Source: Arthrobacter sp. YN (GTDB lineage Bacteria > Actinomycetota > Actinomycetes > Actinomycetales > Micrococcaceae). From it: a stretch of DNA of 64,000 nucleotides. The notes beneath the pieces were generated by a model. It did no database searches. It saw nothing but the letters and a program-made list of their open reading frames with translations, and was not told the DNA's origin. The DNA lies in NCBI RefSeq assembly GCF_002224285.1, contig NZ_CP022436.1, positions 2,604,001 to 2,668,000 on the forward strand. The letters are read 5' to 3'. Below are positions 59,875 through 64,000 of this stretch, one piece after another; position 1 is the stretch's first letter; each line of letters starts with the position of its first letter. The translations under genes were made by a program, and so were the position numbers.

Positions 59875-60744
59875 TTAGTTGCCGATTTCGGTGCGTACGG
59901 CGTAGAGCTCGGGGAAGAAGGTCAAGTCCAAGGCGCGCTTGAGGAAGTCCACGCCCGAGGATCCTCCGGTGCCCACTTTGAAACCGATGGTTCGTTGAAC
60001 TGTCCGCAGGTGGCGGAAACGCCATGCCTGGAAGTTGTCCTCAATGTCCACCAGGTCCTCGCACGCTTCGTAAAGTCCCCATTGGGTGTCGTCCGATTCG
60101 TAGATCTTCTGGAAGATGGGGACCAGGTCCTTGCGGAAGGTCCACGGCTCGCTGGTGTCCCGCTCCAGGATGTCGGCGGGTATGTCATAGCCGGCGCGGG
60201 ACAGCACTGCCAGGAAGGCGTCATACAGCGTGGGCTCCTCCAGGAGCTTGCTGAGCAAGGCGTGGGCCTCGGGTTCGCTTTCGAAAACGCGCAGCATCCC
60301 GCGGTTCTTATTACCCAGCAGGAACTCAACACCGCGGTACTGATAGGACTGGAAGCCGGACGAGCTGCCCAGGAAGCCGCGGAATTGGGCGTATTCACGT
60401 GGCGTCAGCGTCCCCAGGACAGACCATTGCTCCGTCATGGTGCGCTGGATGGCCTTGACGCGTGCGATGCACTTCAGTGCTTTGCCCAGATTGTCCGCGT
60501 CAAACAGCCTGCGGGCTTCCAGAAGTTCGTGAAGGACCAGCTTGAGCCAGAGCTCGCTGGTCTGGTGCTGGATGATGAACAGCAGTTCATCATGGTGCTC
60601 CGGCTCGCTCAGGGGATGCTGGGAGCTGAGCAGGTGATCGAGGTCCAGATATCCGCCATAGGACATGGCATGACGGAAATCGGTGCGGACCGTTTCCTCG
60701 ATGTCCCGGACGCTGTGGGCGGAATGGACTGTGGGCTTTTCCAT
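59875..60744 (-). CDS. kynA: tryptophan 2,3-dioxygenase
   Basis: A 289-residue heme enzyme that opens the indole ring of tryptophan to N-formylkynurenine. Characteristic blocks: YGGYLDLDHLLSSQHPLSEPEHHDELLFIIQHQTSELWLKLVLHEL (about residues 30-75, including the active-site His), FRGFLGSSSGFQSYQYRGVEFLLGNKN (about 120-145), EDNFQAWRFRHLRTVQRTIGFKVGTGGSSGVDFL (about 230-265, proximal His). First gene of the kyn operon; its start lies just after a strong promoter with no leader. Confidence 0.95.
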   Translation of the reverse strand: MEKPTVHSAHSVRDIEETVRTDFRHAMSYGGYLDLDHLLSSQHPLSEPEHHDELLFIIQHQTSELWLKLVLHELLEARRLFDADNLGKALKCIARVKAIQRTMTEQWSVLGTLTPREYAQFRGFLGSSSGFQSYQYRGVEFLLGNKNRGMLRVFESEPEAHALLSKLLEEPTLYDAFLAVLSRAGYDIPADILERDTSEPWTFRKDLVPIFQKIYESDDTQWGLYEACEDLVDIEDNFQAWRFRHLRTVQRTIGFKVGTGGSSGVDFLKRALDLTFFPELYAVRTEIGN

Positions 60745-60750
60745 GCATTG

Positions 60751-60778
60751 AGATTATCACTTACATGACGCACGTCAA
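60751..60778 (-). promoter_or_regulatory. kynA promoter with palindromic operator
   Basis: On the minus strand, -35 TTGACG (60778-60773) and -10 TAATCT (60756-60751) are 16 bases apart. The -10 ends 6 bases before the ATG at 60744, so transcription should start at or near the A of ATG: a leaderless mRNA. The -35 overlaps the perfect palindrome TGACG and CGTCA around CA (60766-60777), a likely repressor site. Confidence 0.65.
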
Positions 60779-60854
60779 GGTATTGATTTCCGAGTTGCGG
60801 AGGATCGCCGTCACGTAGGCTGAAGCACAACCATTGGGGAAGGGGGGAGTGCGG

Positions 60855-61373
60855 ATGGAAAATGCGGAAAGGGCTGCCGCGCCCGTGTCGATTTACCTCG
60901 ACGTCGACGGCGTGGTGAACCCCTTCAGTCCGGTGGGAACCACTGATTGGGGTGGCGAATGGACCACCGCCGACACCGGGATCCTGGAGGTGGCTTTCGC
61001 ACCGGAGCTCGTGGCCGGACTTAATGACCTTGCCCGCCATCCAGCTGCGCGCTTCGTGTGGCTGACCACGTGGGAGCGCCTTGCACCCGAGTTCCTCTGC
61101 CCGGCTATCGGCCTCAAGGGGGAGGACTGGCCGGTACTGTCCAGCCAGGGCTGGGACCAAGCCCCGGAGTGGTGGAAACTTGTCGCCCTCCAAAAGGACC
61201 TGGCGGCTACGGGGAGCCAGCGGATCGTATGGTTGGACGACCAGCTCAGCCGGGAATCAGACGCCCGCTCCTGGGCTGAATACCAGCACGACCGTGTGCT
61301 TTGCATCTCACCTGATCCCCGCAAGGGACTGTCCCCAAGCCACCTTGAAGCAGTAAGGCAGTATCTGGGCTGA
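60855..61373 (+). CDS. HAD-domain protein
   Basis: A 172-residue HAD-fold protein. IYLDVDGVVNPFS (about residue 13) supplies the catalytic Asp-x-Asp. WLTTWERLAPEFL (about 70) gives motif II with Thr, and RIVWLDDQLSRESDARSWAE (about 125) the acidic motif IV. It resembles secreted-toxin-neighbour HAD hydrolases of actinobacteria; no substrate is known. A GGGGGGAG tract precedes the ATG at 60855, preferred over the ATG at 60834. Divergent from kynA. Confidence 0.82.
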   Translation: MENAERAAAPVSIYLDVDGVVNPFSPVGTTDWGGEWTTADTGILEVAFAPELVAGLNDLARHPAARFVWLTTWERLAPEFLCPAIGLKGEDWPVLSSQGWDQAPEWWKLVALQKDLAATGSQRIVWLDDQLSRESDARSWAEYQHDRVLCISPDPRKGLSPSHLEAVRQYLG

Positions 61374-61462
61374 AGGGAAGGCCGTGTACGTTTGTCCGCT
61401 CACTGGATGCCACGTAAGATTCTTAAGGTTTCAAGCCCGCCAGAGTGAATTCCGCAAGCCAG

Positions 61463-61490
61463 GTCAGTTGAACACTTGCTGAACTATGCT
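61463..61490 (+). promoter_or_regulatory. candidate PHO box and promoter of the phosphate transporter
   Basis: Read on the minus strand, GTTCAGCAAGT and GTTCAACTGAC form two adjacent 11-base repeats (61463-61484). An 11-base period beginning GTTCA is characteristic of actinobacterial PhoP sites. On the plus strand a TATGCT -10-like hexamer follows directly (61485-61490), 65 bases before the pit start. Control by PhoP/phosphate is inferred. Confidence 0.45.
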
Positions 61491-61554
61491 GTGGATGGCA
61501 GGTACGGGGAAGTGAAACTGCTGAACGTCGACGACTCTGCAGATTGGGCAACAG

Positions 61555-62760
61555 GTGGATATCACCTTCATGGTCGCGCTGGTAATAGCGTTGGCCCTTT
61601 TCTTTGACTTCACCAACGGGTTTCACGACACAGCGAATGCGATGGCCACGCCTATCGCCACGGGGGCGATCAAGCCCAAGACGGCCGTTGCCTTGGCCGC
61701 TGTGCTCAACCTCGTCGGCGCGTTCCTCTCCACGGAAGTGGCCAAGACCATTTCCGGCGGACTGATCCGGGAAGGCTCGGATGGTATCCACATCACTCCG
61801 GACATCATCTTTGCCGGACTCATGGGCGCAGTTCTCTGGAACATGGTCACGTGGCTCAAGGGCCTGCCATCGAGTTCCTCGCATGCCCTGTTTGGCGGCC
61901 TGATTGGCGCCGCAGTGGTGGGCATCGGGCTCCATTCCATCAACTTCGAAACCGTGCTGCAGAAAGTGATCCTGCCCGCCATCTTCGCACCGCTGATCGC
62001 CGGCCTGGTGGCTTACATCTGCACCCGCCTCGCCTACGCGCTGACCTCGCGCCACGATCCCGAGACCGGTGACAAGCTCACGCAGAAACGCGGCGGCTTC
62101 CGTACCGGACAAATCTTTACGTCCAGCCTGGTGGCTCTCGCGCACGGCACCAACGACGCCCAGAAGACCATGGGCATCATCACTTTGGTTCTTATTGCAG
62201 GTGGAACCCAGGCTCCGGGCAGCGGTCCGCAGTTCTGGGTGATCGCGGCCTGTGCCTTCGCCATCGCCATCGGAACCTATGCAGGCGGCTGGCGGATCAT
62301 CCGGACCATGGGTTCAGGCCTGACCGAGGTAAAACCCGCCCAGGGTTTCTCCGCCGAAACCAGCACGGCTTCGGCCATCCTCGCTTCCTCCCACCTCGGC
62401 TTCGCCCTGTCCACCACGCAAGTCGCTTCGGGATCGGTCATCGGCTCGGGCCTGGGCCGCAAGGGCACCTCGGTTCGGTGGGGTACCGCAGGCAAGATCG
62501 CGTTGGGCTGGCTCTTTACCCTCCCGGCCTCAGCCATTGTCGGTGCTCTGACGGCGCTCTTGGTGAGCATCGGCGTCGTGGGCGTCATCATCGCGGCAGT
62601 TGTTGGAACATCAGCGGTGCTCTTCATGTTTGTTGCCTCGCGCAAATCGCATGTGGGCCACCACAACGCCGTCGAGGTTGAAGAAGCGGGCCATGCCGTC
62701 CGGTTCCGCAAGAAGAAGAAGACCCGCAAGACCACCCAGAATGAGGATGTGCAGCGATGA
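61555..62760 (+). CDS. pit: inorganic phosphate transporter (Pit family)
   Basis: A 401-residue membrane phosphate transporter of the PiT/Pho-4 family. Two signature motifs are present: FDFTNGFHDTANAMATPIATG (about residue 17) and VALAHGTNDAQKTMG (about 195), each part of an inverted membrane repeat. About 10 helices are predicted, with a basic cytoplasmic tail (FRKKKKTRKTTQNEDVQR). The GTG start gives the canonical MDITFMVALVIALALFFDFTNG. It overlaps a small membrane-protein gene by ATGA and is preceded by a candidate PHO box. Confidence 0.93.
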   Translation: MDITFMVALVIALALFFDFTNGFHDTANAMATPIATGAIKPKTAVALAAVLNLVGAFLSTEVAKTISGGLIREGSDGIHITPDIIFAGLMGAVLWNMVTWLKGLPSSSSHALFGGLIGAAVVGIGLHSINFETVLQKVILPAIFAPLIAGLVAYICTRLAYALTSRHDPETGDKLTQKRGGFRTGQIFTSSLVALAHGTNDAQKTMGIITLVLIAGGTQAPGSGPQFWVIAACAFAIAIGTYAGGWRIIRTMGSGLTEVKPAQGFSAETSTASAILASSHLGFALSTTQVASGSVIGSGLGRKGTSVRWGTAGKIALGWLFTLPASAIVGALTALLVSIGVVGVIIAAVVGTSAVLFMFVASRKSHVGHHNAVEVEEAGHAVRFRKKKKTRKTTQNEDVQR

Positions 62761-62978
62761 AATGGTTGGAATTGCTGCAAGTAGGCGGAGTTACCCTCGT
62801 GGCGGCCGTGACTTTGGTGGTCCTTTACTCCCTGGGGGTCCGCCTCACGGCGATCGCCGGTGACGCCCAGCAGAAGTCGCCTGTCCTGGTCCGGTCCCTG
62901 GCCTACGTTTGCTTCGGCGTGTGCGCCGCGGCTGTGCTGTTCGGGATCTACCTGATTGTTCCCTATTTCGGAAAGTAG
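62757..62978 (+). CDS. small two-helix membrane protein linked to Pit
   Basis: A 73-residue protein with two hydrophobic helices, LLQVGGVTLVAAVTLVVLYSLGVRL (about 5-29) and SLAYVCFGVCAAAVLFGIYLIV (about 47-68). The ATG overlaps the pit stop by four bases, so it is translated with it. Small proteins of this type commonly follow actinobacterial pit genes and may be transporter accessory subunits; this is inference from position. Confidence 0.75.
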   Translation: MKWLELLQVGGVTLVAAVTLVVLYSLGVRLTAIAGDAQQKSPVLVRSLAYVCFGVCAAAVLFGIYLIVPYFGK

Positions 62979-63025
62979 CAGCCTCTCTGGCAGTCAGGGC
63001 CTTTCGGGAGAATAATCAGCAGTGT

Positions 63026-63041
63026 AGTTATGCACATAACT
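63026..63041. promoter_or_regulatory. inverted repeat upstream of the lipoprotein gene
   Basis: AGTTAT and ATAACT around GCAC lie 34 bases before the lipoprotein start and 48 bases after the small membrane-protein stop. It is AT-rich against a GC-rich background, consistent with an operator or promoter element. No regulator is assigned. Confidence 0.35.
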
Positions 63042-63074
63042 GCGTGGTTGTGATCCGGCAGATGCGGGGCTGTC

Positions 63075-64000
63075 ATGAATTGCCCATCCCGAAGCCATCT
63101 CATCCGACTGGCCCTGGTGCCGGTCTTGATGCTGGGGCTCTCCGCCTGCCTTCCGCCCGCTGCTGAGGGTGGGGGATCATCCCCTCCGGGTTCCACCTCC
63201 TCCACAGCCGCCACCACTGGGCAACCAGTACCAAGCACGCTGGTTCCTACAGCCACCCAACCGGTCGGCCCGGCAGGCCCTGGGGCTCCACAGGCAGATG
63301 CTCCAGTGGTTCGCTGGGTCCCCATCGGACCGATTGGCCCGAACGATCCCACCTCCGGCCAGCGCTATCTGTTGCTCCAGCAGTTCCAATGCGATGCCTT
63401 GGTGCAGAGCGTGGAGGGTGCCGACGACGCGGCAGTCTGGCTGGCGGGCGCCGCCGTGTGCAAGGCACTGCAAAGCGGGAGTCAGCAGGATTGGCAGCGG
63501 GCTTCCATCGCAGTTGCTGCCACGCCACGGATTCCGCAAACCCAGTGCCTTGAATTCCGGGTGGCCGCCACTTCGGCGTCGCTGCTCGCCCAACACCGCA
63601 GCAATCCCGACGCCGTCTTCAATGTGGAGCCGGGACAGGGCGAAGCATGCCCGAGGCAGTTGGTTGGATTGACGGTGGTCGACGAAGAGCTCAGGCCGAT
63701 CCCAGGGCTGGCGCGCGCGTCCGGGCCCAGCAGTGGCGGGACGATCGTTCGCTTGGACGGCTACTACGTCCGGGTGGGCGACGTCCTGTTCGACGGCGTC
63801 CCCGTGGATGCTGAGTTCGTTGGCGCCAGGGACGACTACCAGCCCGTCTATCTGCGGATGCCCTCGTCAAGTGGCCGGGACTCGATCCGGATCTCCATCA
63901 CGGACACCGTGGATATTGCCGGAACGGTGACCTTCTTCTATGACGACTCCGGAACTGCCCCTGGCTCCGCGCCACCCCCGGAGAGCGCAAGCCCAGGCAC
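63075..64000 (+). CDS. IPT/TIG-domain lipoprotein, 3' end beyond the window
   Basis: At least 308 residues, open to the window edge with no stop. The N-terminus RLALVPVLMLGLSAC is a lipoprotein signal with lipobox LSAC (Cys near residue 25), followed by a Ser/Thr/Pro-rich linker (about 28-75). A domain of unknown function with paired cysteines follows (about 85-205). Near residue 222 a TIG-like fold begins with GPSSGGTIVRLDGYYVRVG, a beta-sandwich common in surface adhesion or carbohydrate-binding proteins. Function is unknown; anchoring to the outer face of the membrane is likely. It lies 96 bases after the small membrane-protein gene. Confidence 0.75.
   Translation, partial: MNCPSRSHLIRLALVPVLMLGLSACLPPAAEGGGSSPPGSTSSTAATTGQPVPSTLVPTATQPVGPAGPGAPQADAPVVRWVPIGPIGPNDPTSGQRYLLLQQFQCDALVQSVEGADDAAVWLAGAAVCKALQSGSQQDWQRASIAVAATPRIPQTQCLEFRVAATSASLLAQHRSNPDAVFNVEPGQGEACPRQLVGLTVVDEELRPIPGLARASGPSSGGTIVRLDGYYVRVGDVLFDGVPVDAEFVGARDDYQPVYLRMPSSSGRDSIRISITDTVDIAGTVTFFYDDSGTAPGSAPPPESASPG

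Noticed and set aside
1..64000. tRNA, rRNA, toxin-antitoxin pairs, phage genes, intact transposases
   Set aside because: None was found on reading both strands; small tRNA-like folds cannot be fully excluded by eye.

Overview
The window is about 64 kb of GC-rich, gene-dense chromosome from an actinobacterium. The protein set points to Micrococcaceae and fits an Arthrobacter/Paenarthrobacter-like soil bacterium: a DUF222-HNH protein, an EF-G2-like GTPase, a stand-alone LigD polymerase domain, MmyB-type HTH regulators, many aromatic-catabolism genes, and GTG/TTG starts with some apparently leaderless mRNAs. This placement is inferred from family content, not from a marker gene. No rRNA, tRNA, CRISPR array, intact insertion sequence or phage gene was seen.

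Layout. 0-0.7 kb: AT-richer patch with two small genes. 0.7-6.1 kb: poxB, a UvrB-independent UvrA paralogue, an NTF2-like protein and arfB. 6.1-10.2 kb: a complete siderophore-type ABC importer (ATPase, lipoprotein, double-length permease) behind a near-consensus DtxR/IdeR iron box. 10.2-13.8 kb: small housekeeping and hypothetical genes. 13.8-23.3 kb: a divergent catabolic locus with an extradiol dioxygenase, two FAH-family hydrolases, a cyclase-family protein, an FAD monooxygenase and an ACMSD-like amidohydrolase on the minus strand, facing an MFS transporter, LysR regulator and SDR on the plus strand. 23.3-27.4 kb: an MFS/DHFR-like pair and a MobA-like 3-hydroxybenzoate 4-monooxygenase with an elaborate control region. 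27.4-33.3 kb: a 5'-3' exonuclease, a secreted repeat protein, the DUF222-HNH protein and a two-domain acyltransferase. 33.3-38.6 kb: cupin, HTH regulator, zinc alcohol dehydrogenase and HrpB helicase. 38.6-43.2 kb: amidohydrolase and amino-acid permease divergent from a TetR regulator, then an M50 protease. 43.3-52.1 kb: EF-G2, an alpha/beta hydrolase, LigD polymerase, a dead serine hydrolase, a Sua5/YciO protein, and an ABC exporter with a LolA-like partner. 52.1-57.7 kb: a GlcNAc-kinase-type gene divergent from a GntR regulator, then an IclR-SDR-FAD dehydrogenase-Dabb catabolic unit. 57.7-60.8 kb: kynA-kynU-paaX-type tryptophan catabolic operon. 60.8-64 kb: HAD protein, Pit phosphate transporter, and a lipoprotein cut by the window end.

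The main theme is uptake and oxidation of aromatic compounds: 3-hydroxybenzoate to protocatechuate, tryptophan toward anthranilate, and at least two routes whose substrates I cannot name. Several operators can be read next to their likely regulators (iron box, TetR, DasR-like, IclR, LysR, a kynA palindrome).

Five genes (FAD monooxygenase, acyltransferase, alcohol dehydrogenase, GntR regulator, FAD dehydrogenase) each carry a single -1 frameshift, and every one falls in a run of G or C. That shared signature suggests sequencing or assembly undercalls as much as true pseudogenes, and it should be settled before any conclusion about lost pathways.
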